The position numbers and the translations under genes were made by a program. Below the pieces are notes generated by a model. That model did not search any database, was not told the origin of the DNA, and worked only from the letters and a program-made list of their open reading frames with translations. Shown here piece by piece: positions 8,837 through 16,300 of a stretch of 64,000 bases of DNA. The stretch's first letter is position 1. Every line of letters starts with the position of its first letter. Location of the stretch: positions 1 to 64,000 of the forward strand of contig NZ_SMRQ01000002.1 in assembly GCF_004359965.1 (NCBI RefSeq). The letters run 5' to 3'. This DNA comes from Cognatilysobacter segetis. GTDB lineage: Bacteria > Pseudomonadota > Gammaproteobacteria > Xanthomonadales > Xanthomonadaceae.

Positions 8837-9376
8837 TCAGCGCAGGAGACGCCGGGCCCCGAGCAGGTGATCGCGCCAGTACGGGGCATCCAGACGGTCG
8901 AGACGGACGGTGCCGCCGCTGCTGGGCGCATGCACGAAACGGCCCTCGCCGACGTAGATGCCCACGTGGCTGACGTCCGAGCCTTCGCCGAACACCACCA
9001 GGTCGCCCGTCGCCATGCGTTCCAGGCCGATGCCGTCGCCGGCGGCGCCCAGCGCCGCCGAGGTGCGGGGCAGGGCGCGCGCGAGGCTGTCGTGGAACAC
9101 GTAGCCCACCAGCCCGCTGCAGTCGAAGCCGGCCTCGGGCGTGTTGCCACCATATCTATAAGGAGTGCCGACCAGCGAAAGCGCGCGCATCAGCACGGCG
9201 GTGGCGGCCTCGGGCTGCGCCGGGGCCACGTTCGGCCACACGGCCGGCAGCACGAGGCGATGGGGTGGCGCGCGCCGCACGGTCTGTGGCGTGCCACCGC
9301 AACCGATGAGCAGCGCCGCCAGCAGCAGGCTCGCTGGCGCGCGCAAACGCTTGCCGGGATAATGCGCGGTTTCCAT
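8837..9376 (-). CDS. NlpC/P60 family lipoprotein hydrolase
   Basis: A 179-residue paralogue of the neighbouring NlpC/P60 gene. The N terminus has a lipobox (ALLIGC, cysteine 26), so the protein is probably membrane-anchored, unlike its neighbour with a plain signal peptide. The catalytic cysteine is in FDCSGLVGYVF, the histidine in VSHVGIYVGEG, and a conserved HAPSSGG follows. The start is taken at the ATG 9376, because it places the lipobox at a normal distance; a GTG at 9403 would lengthen the signal by nine residues. The pair may split the work between outer-membrane-bound and soluble periplasmic forms; that is inference. Confidence 0.87.
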   Translation of the reverse strand: METAHYPGKRLRAPASLLLAALLIGCGGTPQTVRRAPPHRLVLPAVWPNVAPAQPEAATAVLMRALSLVGTPYRYGGNTPEAGFDCSGLVGYVFHDSLARALPRTSAALGAAGDGIGLERMATGDLVVFGEGSDVSHVGIYVGEGRFVHAPSSGGTVRLDRLDAPYWRDHLLGARRLLR

Positions 9377-9495
9377 CGTCGGCAAGCTTGACGGCTCGTT
9401 CACGGGCCGGCAAGGCCGCCCGTCCCGCCAGCCGCCGCGTCCACGACCGGCACCGCCGGCCCGCTCCCGCCATCGCCGGCGGCATCAGGATTCCC

Positions 9496-9975
9496 ATGAA
9501 GATCGAGAAGAACAGCGTCGTCCTCTTCCACTACAACGTCGCCGAGCAGGGTCAGGATTCGCTGGAATCCTCCGAGGGCCGCGAGCCGCTCGCGATCCTG
9601 GTCGGCCACGGCAACATTATCCCGGGCCTCGAGGAGGCGATGATGGGCCATGAGGCCGGCGACAAGTTCGAGGTCGACGTGCCGGCCGCGCAGGCGTACG
9701 GCGAGCGCCGCGACGGCCTGACCCAGCGCATCCCGAAGAAGCATTTCGAGGGCCAGCCGCTGCAGCCGGGCATGCAGGTCGTTCTCAACACCAACTTCGG
9801 CCCGCGTGCGGTGACGATCGAGAAGGTCGGCATGACCGTCGTCGACGTCGACCTCAACCATCCGATGGCCGGCAAGGACCTGCACTTCTCGATCGAGGTC
9901 GTGGAAGTGCGCGAGGCCAGCGCCGAGGACCTCGAGCACGGCCACGTGCACGGCGAGGGCGGCCACCAGCACTGA
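9496..9975 (+). CDS. FKBP-type peptidyl-prolyl isomerase, SlyD-like
   Basis: A 159-residue cytoplasmic prolyl isomerase and chaperone. It has the bacterial SlyD pattern: an N-terminal half-FKBP (VLFHYNV, GHGNIIPGLEEAMMGHEAGD), an inserted flap domain (QAYGERRDGLTQRIPKK to LNTNFGPRAVTI), then LNHPMAGKDLHFSIEVVEV closing the FKBP fold. The His-rich C terminus (EHGHVHGEGGHQH) resembles the nickel-binding tail of SlyD but is shorter. The ATG at 9496 begins MKIEKNS, the usual family start. It ends at a terminator and is divergent from the lipoprotein hydrolase. Confidence 0.9.
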   Translation: MKIEKNSVVLFHYNVAEQGQDSLESSEGREPLAILVGHGNIIPGLEEAMMGHEAGDKFEVDVPAAQAYGERRDGLTQRIPKKHFEGQPLQPGMQVVLNTNFGPRAVTIEKVGMTVVDVDLNHPMAGKDLHFSIEVVEVREASAEDLEHGHVHGEGGHQH

Positions 9976-10003
9976 GCCGCCACCGCGGTCGGCTGTCCCG
10001 GAC

Positions 10004-10034
10004 GGGCCCGCGCGAGCGGGCCTTTCCTTTTCCG
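10004..10034 (+). terminator. Rho-independent terminator after the FKBP gene
   Basis: GGCCCGC and GCGGGCC form the stem with a GCGA loop region, followed by the T-rich CTTTCCTTTT. It sits about 30 bases after the stop codon. Confidence 0.8.
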
Positions 10035-10061
10035 GGGCCCGGTGGGTCGACCGGGCCCCGG
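10032..10061. repeat. Perfect 12-bp inverted repeat
   Basis: CCGGGGCCCGGT, a six-base spacer GGGTCG, and ACCGGGCCCCGG form a perfect hairpin of almost pure G and C. It follows directly on the FKBP terminator and is not followed by T on either strand, so it is not a standard terminator. It could be a REP-like element or an RNA 3' stabiliser. Confidence 0.75.
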
Positions 10062-10110
10062 CCGCCGCACGTGGTGGCGCGGTACGGGGCGCGATCGCAC
10101 CCGTGGCGCC

Positions 10111-10141
10111 AAAAGAAACGGCCCGCCGTAGCGGGCCGTTC
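10111..10141 (-). terminator. Terminator of the M4 protease gene
   Basis: On the minus strand AACGGCCCGC, loop TACG, GCGGGCCGTT and then TCTTTT. It begins 22 bases after the protease stop codon. Confidence 0.88.
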
Positions 10142-10163
10142 CGGTTTGCGATGGATCCGCCGA

Positions 10164-11741
10164 TCAGTTGACGTTGACCGCGCTCCACGCCGCGGCGACG
10201 GCGTTGTACTGCGCCGAACCGGCACCGTACAGGTCGGTCGCCGCCTTGAGCGTCGCCACGCGGGCGCCCGCGTAGTTCGTGCTGGAGGTCATGTACACCG
10301 TCAGCGCGCGGTACTGGATCTTGGCCGCGGCGTCGCGGCCGATGCCGGTGACCGTCGAGCCGTTGCAGGTCGGCGACGTGTGGTCGACGCCGTTGAAGGT
10401 CTTCGCGCCGCTGCCTTCGGCCAGCAGGTAGAAGTAGTGGTTCGAGGGGCCCGAGGAGTAGTGGACGTCGAGCGACCCGACGGTCGAGGAGTAGCAGTCG
10501 ACCGAGCGGCCCGCACCTTCCAGGCTCGGGTGGTACATGTAGCGGAGCGCGTGGTTGCCCTGCGGATACTTGATGTAGATCTTCTCGCCGATCAGGTAGT
10601 CGCCCGGATCGCTGGCGTTGTTCGCGTAGAACTCGACCATCGTGCCGAAGATGTCGGACATCGATTCGTTGAGGCCGCCGGACTCGCCCGAGTAGGTGAG
10701 GTTGGCCGAGCGCGAGGTCACGCCGTGGGTCATCTCGTGGCCCGCGACGTCGAGGTCGACCAACGGCGCATACGTGACGCCGTCGCCGTCGCCGTAGCTC
10801 ATGCAGAAGCAGCCGTCGGACCAGAACGCATTGACGTAGTTGCGGCCGACGTGGACGCGGTTGTACGCGCCCTTGCCGTCATTGGCGATGCCGTTACGGC
10901 CATGCACGTTCTTGAAGTAGTCGAATGTCACGCCGACACCGTAGTGGGCATCCGCACCCGCGCTGGCGCGGTCGGACTTCGTGTTGTTGCCCCAGGTGTT
11001 GTCCGCGTCGGTGAAGATCGTGCCGGTGCCGGGCTTGCTGGTCGAACCGTTGTTGAAGTCGGTGGTGTACGTGCCGCCGCGCAGGGTGTCGCGCATCTCG
11101 AAGCCGGTGGCGGTCGAGTTGGTGGCGAGCGCGACGTTGCCCGAAAACAGCGTGCGGCCGGTGCCGGTGGCGCCGGCGGTGTGGATGGTGTCCCACTTGT
11201 CGAGCACGCGGCCCGAGTCGGCGTCGACGATGAAATGCATGTTCGTCGGCGTCTGGTCGGCGGTCTCGCCGTCGAAGGTGACTTCCCACGCCAGCACCGG
11301 ACGGGCGCCGCGCGCGTAGATGACCTTGCGCGCCGTCGGCGTGCCGGTGAAGTCGGTGCCGAACTGCGCACCCGCCTCGACGATCGCGGCGTTCGCGTCC
11401 AGGCGCGGCGCGATGTTCGGGCGGGCGCTGGAGTTCAGGGTGAGCGACGCCGCCTTCAGCTGGCCGTTGCGCGAATGCATGACCACGTCGCCGCCGATGA
11501 CCGGGAGGCCTAGGTAGGTGCGGTCGAAACGGACGTGCTCGGTGCCGTCGCGGTCGACGATCGTGCTGCGCACGACGAATTCGTCGCCATCGGTCCCGCG
11601 GACATCGGCACGGTGGGTGTTCATCAGGCCGCGGGCGCGCTGCACCGCGGAGCTTTCGCTGCTGCCGGCGACCGCGTAGGCCGAGACACCGAGGACCGCG
11701 AGCACGGCGGCGGCGAGGACGCGCGAGTTCGTGTTGGACAT
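10164..11741 (-). CDS. Secreted M4 (thermolysin-like) zinc metalloprotease
   Basis: A 525-residue preproprotease. Residues 1-24 look like a signal peptide and about 30-195 like an FTP/PepSY propeptide that chaperones and inhibits the enzyme. The catalytic domain follows, with the zinc site HEMTH at 335-339, the third ligand in GGLNESMSDIFG (Glu359) and the active-site histidine in SGPSNHYFYLL (His435). Such enzymes are exported by type II secretion, self-cleave and degrade outside proteins; Lysobacter and Xanthomonas species secrete several. The start at 11741 (MSNTNSR) is preferred because it places the signal peptide at the N terminus; an open frame runs 112 codons further upstream without a plausible protein. 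Cysteines in GCFCMSYG suggest a disulfide. Confidence 0.94.
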   Translation of the reverse strand: MSNTNSRVLAAAVLAVLGVSAYAVAGSSESSAVQRARGLMNTHRADVRGTDGDEFVVRSTIVDRDGTEHVRFDRTYLGLPVIGGDVVMHSRNGQLKAASLTLNSSARPNIAPRLDANAAIVEAGAQFGTDFTGTPTARKVIYARGARPVLAWEVTFDGETADQTPTNMHFIVDADSGRVLDKWDTIHTAGATGTGRTLFSGNVALATNSTATGFEMRDTLRGGTYTTDFNNGSTSKPGTGTIFTDADNTWGNNTKSDRASAGADAHYGVGVTFDYFKNVHGRNGIANDGKGAYNRVHVGRNYVNAFWSDGCFCMSYGDGDGVTYAPLVDLDVAGHEMTHGVTSRSANLTYSGESGGLNESMSDIFGTMVEFYANNASDPGDYLIGEKIYIKYPQGNHALRYMYHPSLEGAGRSVDCYSSTVGSLDVHYSSGPSNHYFYLLAEGSGAKTFNGVDHTSPTCNGSTVTGIGRDAAAKIQYRALTVYMTSSTNYAGARVATLKAATDLYGAGSAQYNAVAAAWSAVNVN

Positions 11742-12124
11742 GGAGACCCCTGTAAATGGATTCGGATGACGTGGGCTGTGGACTCGACCGCTCGGGCGGA
11801 AGACCTCAGCGTCCGGCGGCATCCTGTCGGCGCGGCGCGTGCGGTAACGCCGAACATAGGAAAAGCGGCCATGATTCGCTGATGCATTTCCTGTTATGAG
11901 TAGTGCGTCACATAAATTTCGCCAAGTCGGTCCGAAATGCTGCGGCGCCGCAGTCCGACTGCGCGGCCCGGAGTCGGCGTAGCGCGGCGACGATCGAGCG
12001 ACGGCGCGGGGGTACACCGGCGCGGACGTCCCGGCGCGACATGCGAAAATCCGCGACGCACCTTTCCCGGCGCGCATTCCGGCCGCGACCGCTCCGCGCC
12101 GACCTCCGCCACTTCCGGACTCCC
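11742..12124. other. Intergenic region between divergent protease and oxidase genes
   Basis: This 383-base stretch holds no supportable gene. Bases about 11850-11930 are clearly richer in A and T than the surroundings and include an inverted repeat TTATG (11894-11898) and CATAA (11911-11915). The block most likely carries the promoters for one or both genes; no confident -35/-10 pair was found. Confidence 0.5.
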
Positions 12125-13396
12125 ATGGCCTCCGCGCCCGAACCGATCTGCGACGTCCTGATCATCGGCGCCGGCGTGAGCGGCCTGGCCTGCGCGCTGG
12201 CGCTGGCCGAGGCGGGACGCGGAGTGCGCGTGATCGACGCCGGCCGTGTCGGTGGCGGCAGTTCGCATGGCAACTGCGGGACGATCACGCCCAGCCATGC
12301 GCCGCCACTGGCCGCGCCCGGGATGGCGCTGAGGGCGTTGTCGATGATGCTCACGCCCGATGCGCCGCTGTACATCCGGCCGCGCGTCGACCCGGCGCTG
12401 TGGCGCTGGCTCTGGGCGCTGCGCGGGCGCTGCAATCCGCGGCACTGGCAGGAAAGCGCCCGTGCCAAGGCGGCGCTGCTGCGCGACTCCCGCGATCGGC
12501 TCGAAGCGTGGATCGAACGCTACGCGCTCGACTGCGAGTTCGCGCCCAGCGGCGAGGATTACGTGTTCCGCGATCCGCGGGCCTTCGAGCGCGGGCAGCA
12601 CGAGCTGGCGCTGCTGCGCGAGCTCGGGATCGGTGTCGACGTACTGGACGGACGCGCCTACGAGGCGGCCGAGCCGGCGATGCGGCCCGGGGTCGCCGGT
12701 GCGATCCGGTTCGACGGCGACGCGGCGCTGCGGCCGGACCGTTACGTCGCCGAACTCGCACGGGCGGCGCGCGAACGGGGCGTGGCGATCGACGAGCACC
12801 GGCCGCTGGTGGCGTTGGCGCAGGACGCGAATGGCACCGTCGTGGACACGACGTCGGGGCCGCTGCGCGCGCGCGACGTCGTGGTCGCCGCCGGCGCGTG
12901 GTCGCCGCGACTCGCGCGCACGCAAGGCCTCGGCTGGCTCGCCCGCACGATCCAGCCGGGCAAGGGCTACTCGATCACCTACGACCCGCCGTCACGCGTG
13001 CCGCGGCGTCCGCTGGTCCTGCGCGAGCGCGCGGTCTGCGTGACCGCCTGGGCGAGCGGCTACCGACTGGGCAGCACGATGGAGTTCTCCGGCTACGACG
13101 AGGGCCTCGACGAGCGCCGCCTCGGCGCGCTCGAGCGCGGCGCCGCCGAGTACCTGCGCGAGCCGGTGGGCCCGCGCGTGCGCGAGCGCTGGTTCGGGTG
13201 GCGGCCGATGTCGCTCGACGATGTTCCGCTGATCGGCGCGGTGCCCGGCCGCGCGGGCCTGTGGCTCGCCACGGGCCACGGGATGATGGGCGTGGGAATG
13301 AGCGCGGGCACCGGCCAGTTGCTCGCCGACCTGATGACCGGCGCGACGCCCGCGATCGATCCGACGCCCTACCGGCCGGATCGTTTCGCCCGCTGA
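12125..13396 (+). CDS. FAD-dependent D-amino acid dehydrogenase-like oxidoreductase
   Basis: A 423-residue DAO/DadA-family flavoprotein. The N terminus has the dinucleotide fold LIIGAGVSGLACALALAEAG and GGGSSHGNCGTI, where DadA proteins place the sequence after the FAD loop. The C-terminal part has the family block RPMSLDDVPLIGAVPGR, then LATGHGMMGVGMSAGTGQL. Members oxidise D-amino acids to keto acids, feeding electrons to the respiratory chain. No alanine racemase (dadX) is adjacent, so the exact substrate is open; it could act on D-alanine, glycine or proline derivatives. The ATG at 12125 starts right before the FAD fold, as in relatives. Confidence 0.88.
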   Translation: MASAPEPICDVLIIGAGVSGLACALALAEAGRGVRVIDAGRVGGGSSHGNCGTITPSHAPPLAAPGMALRALSMMLTPDAPLYIRPRVDPALWRWLWALRGRCNPRHWQESARAKAALLRDSRDRLEAWIERYALDCEFAPSGEDYVFRDPRAFERGQHELALLRELGIGVDVLDGRAYEAAEPAMRPGVAGAIRFDGDAALRPDRYVAELARAARERGVAIDEHRPLVALAQDANGTVVDTTSGPLRARDVVVAAGAWSPRLARTQGLGWLARTIQPGKGYSITYDPPSRVPRRPLVLRERAVCVTAWASGYRLGSTMEFSGYDEGLDERRLGALERGAAEYLREPVGPRVRERWFGWRPMSLDDVPLIGAVPGRAGLWLATGHGMMGVGMSAGTGQLLADLMTGATPAIDPTPYRPDRFAR

Positions 13397-13487
13397 CCGC
13401 GTCGTCCGGCCGCGGCGACGCCGCGCAGGCGGGCGCCGCATTAACGTGTCGCAATCGATGCCTCGCATCGCCGACAACGGATTACCG

Positions 13488-14852
13488 ATGACCGACGCGT
13501 CCGCGCACACCGACTTCGACCTCATCGTGATCGGTGGCGGCTCAGGCGGCCTCGCGGGCGCCTTCCGCGCCGCGGGCCACGGCGCCCGCGTCGCGCTGCT
13601 CGAGCCCGGCGCGCTGGGCGGCACGTGCGTCAACGTGGGCTGCGTGCCGAAGAAGGCGATGTGGCTGGCGGCGGAAGTCGCCGGCAAGCTGCGCCAGGCT
13701 GCGGTGCTGGGCTTCGAGGCCTCGCCCGCGACGCTCGACTGGACCACGTTCGTCGCGCACCGGGAGCGCTACATCGAAGGCATCCATGCCGGTTACCGGC
13801 GGCGTCTCGAGGCGGCCGGCATCGCGCTCATGCCCACGCGCGGCCGGCTGCTGGACGCGCACCGCGTGCGCACCGACGACGGCCTGGTGCTGAGTGCCTC
13901 GCACGTGCTGATCGCCACCGGCGGGCATGCCGTGCGGCCCGACCTAGCCGGCGCCGAACTCGCGGGCCTCTCCGATGACTTCTTCGCCTGGCGCGCGGCG
14001 CCCGAACGGGTGGCGATCGTGGGTGCGGGCTACGTCGCGGTCGAGCTGGCCGGCGTGCTGCAGGCGCTGGGCAGCCACGTTTCGCTACGCGTGCGCGGAC
14101 GCCGGCTGCTGGAAAGCTTCGACGCCGAGATCAGCGACCAGCTGGCCGAGGACTACCGGCAGAGCGGCATCGATTGCCGGTTCGCGACCGCCACCACCGC
14201 GATCGAGCGCGTCGACGACGGCCTCCGGCTGCGCGACGGCAACGGGGAATGGAGCGAGCCCGTGGACGCGGTGCTGCTGGCGACGGGACGCCGGCCCAAC
14301 GTGCAGGGCCTCGGGCTGGAGGCTGCGGGCATCGCGCTCGACGCCGATGGCTTCATTCCGGTCGACGCCTTCAACGGCACGGCGGTCGAGGGCGTGTACG
14401 CCGTCGGCGACGTCACCCCGTCGCCGGCGCTGACGCCGGTCGCCATCGCGGCCGCACGCCGGCTGATGGACCGTCTGTTCGGCGGTGGACCGCGCAAGGC
14501 GCTGGTGCTGGACGACGTGCCGACCGTGGTCTTCTCCCACCCACCGATCGGCCGCATCGGCCTGACCGAGGCGCAGGCGCGCGAGGCATTCGGCGACGAC
14601 GTGCACGTGCTGCGCGCGGGTTTCCGCCCGATGCTGCACGCGCTCGCGGCGTCGCCCCAGCGCAGCCTGTTCAAGATCGTCTGCACCGGCGCGGACCGCC
14701 GCGTCGTCGGGCTGCATCTGCTTGGCGACGCCGCCGACGAAATGCTGCAGGGCTTTGCGGTCGCCATGCGGCGGGGCATCACCCTGGACGACCTGCACGA
14801 TACGATCGCGATCCATCCGACCAGTGCCGAGGAAGTCGTGCTGATGCGCTGA
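13488..14852 (+). CDS. gor: Glutathione-disulfide reductase
   Basis: A 454-residue FAD- and NADPH-dependent enzyme that reduces oxidised glutathione in the cytoplasm. It has the FAD fold IVIGGGSGGLAGAFRAAGHG, the redox-active disulfide GGTCVNVGCVPKKAMW, the NADPH fold VAIVGAGYVAVELAGVLQALG, and the C-terminal HPTSAEEVVLMR that closes the partner subunit's active site; this end distinguishes it from lipoamide dehydrogenase. Three in-frame starts exist (GTG 13446, ATG 13458, ATG 13488). The last gives the normal length of about 450 residues. It follows the DadA-like gene on the same strand by 91 bases and precedes hutG by 13. Confidence 0.94.
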   Translation: MTDASAHTDFDLIVIGGGSGGLAGAFRAAGHGARVALLEPGALGGTCVNVGCVPKKAMWLAAEVAGKLRQAAVLGFEASPATLDWTTFVAHRERYIEGIHAGYRRRLEAAGIALMPTRGRLLDAHRVRTDDGLVLSASHVLIATGGHAVRPDLAGAELAGLSDDFFAWRAAPERVAIVGAGYVAVELAGVLQALGSHVSLRVRGRRLLESFDAEISDQLAEDYRQSGIDCRFATATTAIERVDDGLRLRDGNGEWSEPVDAVLLATGRRPNVQGLGLEAAGIALDADGFIPVDAFNGTAVEGVYAVGDVTPSPALTPVAIAAARRLMDRLFGGGPRKALVLDDVPTVVFSHPPIGRIGLTEAQAREAFGDDVHVLRAGFRPMLHALAASPQRSLFKIVCTGADRRVVGLHLLGDAADEMLQGFAVAMRRGITLDDLHDTIAIHPTSAEEVVLMR

Positions 14853-14865
14853 GCACGCCGCCGCG

Positions 14866-15675
14866 ATGAACGACGACCTCCTCACCACCGATACGTTCAC
14901 CCTGTACCGCGGCCGCACGCCGCTGCTCGTCAGCCTGCCGCACGACGGGAGCGAGATTCCCGATGCATTGGCCGCGCGCATGACCGACGAGGCGCGCGCC
15001 GCGCCCGACACCGACTGGCACGTATCGCGCCTGTACGCGTTCGCTCGCGACGCGCTCGGTGCGTCGCTGCTGGTGCCGCGGTATTCGCGTTACGTGGTCG
15101 ACCTCAACCGACCGCCGGACGACACCTCGCTGTATCCCGGGCAGAACACGACGGGGCTGTGCCCCGCGCGCTGCTTCAGCGGTCGCGACGTCTATCGCGA
15201 GGGCGGCGCACCCGACGAGGACGAGGTGCGCCAGCGTGTCGACCGGTACTGGCGGCCCTACCACGACGCCCTCGCGACGGAGCTCGCGCGCCTGCGCGCC
15301 GCGCACGGCCGCGTGGGGCTGTGGGAAGGACATTCGATTCGGGGCAGCGACCTGCCATTCCTGTTCGAGGGACGACTTCCCGACCTCAATCTGGGAACCG
15401 CCGGAGGCGACAGCTGCCGCCCTGCGTTGCAGGCGCAGCTCGAGGCCGTGCTCGACTCGCAGTCGACCTACGACTGGGTGTGCAATGGCCGGTTCCGCGG
15501 CGGCTACATCACCCGCCATTACGGCCGTCCCGACGACGGCGTCGACGCGGTGCAGCTGGAAATCAGCCAGCGCGTCTACATGGACGAGGCGAGCGGCCAG
15601 TACGACGACGCGCGGTCGATCGCGCTGCAGGCGCTGCTCGACCGGCTGCTGCGGGTGATGCGCGACGTGCGCTAG
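14866..15675 (+). CDS. hutG: N-formylglutamate deformylase
   Basis: A 269-residue amidohydrolase that splits N-formylglutamate into glutamate and formate, the last step of one histidine-degradation route. It starts MNDDLLTTDTFTLYRGRTPL, typical for HutG, and has the family blocks LVSLPHDGSEIP, VVDLNRPPDD, LWEGHSIRG, LNLGTAGGDSC and QLEISQRVYMDE. It follows gor by 13 bases and may be co-transcribed. No hutH, hutU or hutI lies in the window, so the pathway is scattered or HutG works on another formyl-amide here. Its TAG stop overlaps the stop of the convergent antitoxin-like gene within the palindrome CTAG. Confidence 0.92.
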   Translation: MNDDLLTTDTFTLYRGRTPLLVSLPHDGSEIPDALAARMTDEARAAPDTDWHVSRLYAFARDALGASLLVPRYSRYVVDLNRPPDDTSLYPGQNTTGLCPARCFSGRDVYREGGAPDEDEVRQRVDRYWRPYHDALATELARLRAAHGRVGLWEGHSIRGSDLPFLFEGRLPDLNLGTAGGDSCRPALQAQLEAVLDSQSTYDWVCNGRFRGGYITRHYGRPDDGVDAVQLEISQRVYMDEASGQYDDARSIALQALLDRLLRVMRDVR

Positions 15676-16079
15676 TACAGCAGGCAGTCCTTGCAGTGCG
15701 CCTCGATGTGGCGCACCACGCGCTGCAGGCCCGCGGTCGTGCGGATCAGCTCGCGCGGCGAGGCCGACAGCGCCGGCTCGTCGGTCTCGAGCCATGCATG
15801 CATCCGTTCCACCGAGCCGTGCACGTCGCCCAGCGCCCGGTGCAGGCGCACCAGCAGCAGCGCGCGTTCGGCGAGTTCGCTCCCCGGCGTGATGCGTGCA
15901 TGGCCGGCGACGATCGCGTCCGCGGTCCGGTCGTCCACGTCGAGCACGTCCGCGAGCTGGTCCACGCCCATGCCCAGCGCGCGCACCGCCCGGCGCGTGT
16001 CGAGGGCAAGCGCCTCGGTCGAGTGCCGTGCGTTGCCTCGAACCACGTCGAGGGCTTCCGAAGATTGGACGGTCATCAT
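15672..16079 (-). CDS. MbcA/ParS/Xre-type antitoxin-like protein, no toxin adjacent
   Basis: A 135-residue cytoplasmic protein. The first half, about residues 20-65, looks like an Xre-like helix-turn-helix (VRALGMGVDQLADVLDVDD). The second half fits the toxin-binding domain of MbcA/ParS/Xre antitoxins: ERALLLVRLHRALGDVHG, then an MHAWLETDEPAL-type block, SPRELIRTTAGLQRVVRHIEA. Such antitoxins normally pair with a downstream RES-domain toxin. Here the downstream gene is convergent hutG and the upstream side has no gene for over 200 bases, so it is an orphan. The C-terminal CKDCLLY with two cysteines is unusual. ATG at 16079 or 16076 may start it; no clear ribosome-binding site was seen. Confidence 0.75.
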   Translation of the reverse strand: MMTVQSSEALDVVRGNARHSTEALALDTRRAVRALGMGVDQLADVLDVDDRTADAIVAGHARITPGSELAERALLLVRLHRALGDVHGSVERMHAWLETDEPALSASPRELIRTTAGLQRVVRHIEAHCKDCLLY

Positions 16080-16257
16080 GCTCACGGCCCAAGCGTCCGC
16101 CAGCGGCGATGACGGGGAGGTACAGGACGGCCGCCGGCGCTGCGGTCGTTCAGGTGCGCGCCGACCGGCGGTCGGTCCGGCGGTCGAACCGGCGATGGAC
16201 GCGGTGGCCTGCATTCGCGCGTGAAGCCGTGGGGTTCCAACCATAGCGCCCGTAACG

Positions 16258-16287
16258 AAAAGGCCCGCATCCGCGGGCCTTTTTTTA
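16258..16287. terminator. Terminator downstream of the S9 peptidase gene
   Basis: AGGCCCGC, loop ATCC, GCGGGCCT, with four A before and seven T after on the plus strand. On the minus strand it ends in TTTTCGTT and serves the S9 gene, whose stop lies 14 bases away. It could act in both directions. Confidence 0.88.
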
Positions 16288-16300
16288 GTCGGCGTACCGG

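Noticed and set aside
10071-11513. Long open frame on the plus strand opposite the M4 protease
   Set aside because: Same reason: antisense of a gene with intact catalytic motifs, no recognisable domain.
11894-11915. TTATGA...TCACATAA, looking like a CRP/Clp site before the protease gene
   Set aside because: The half-sites are separated by eight bases instead of six and the match is partial.
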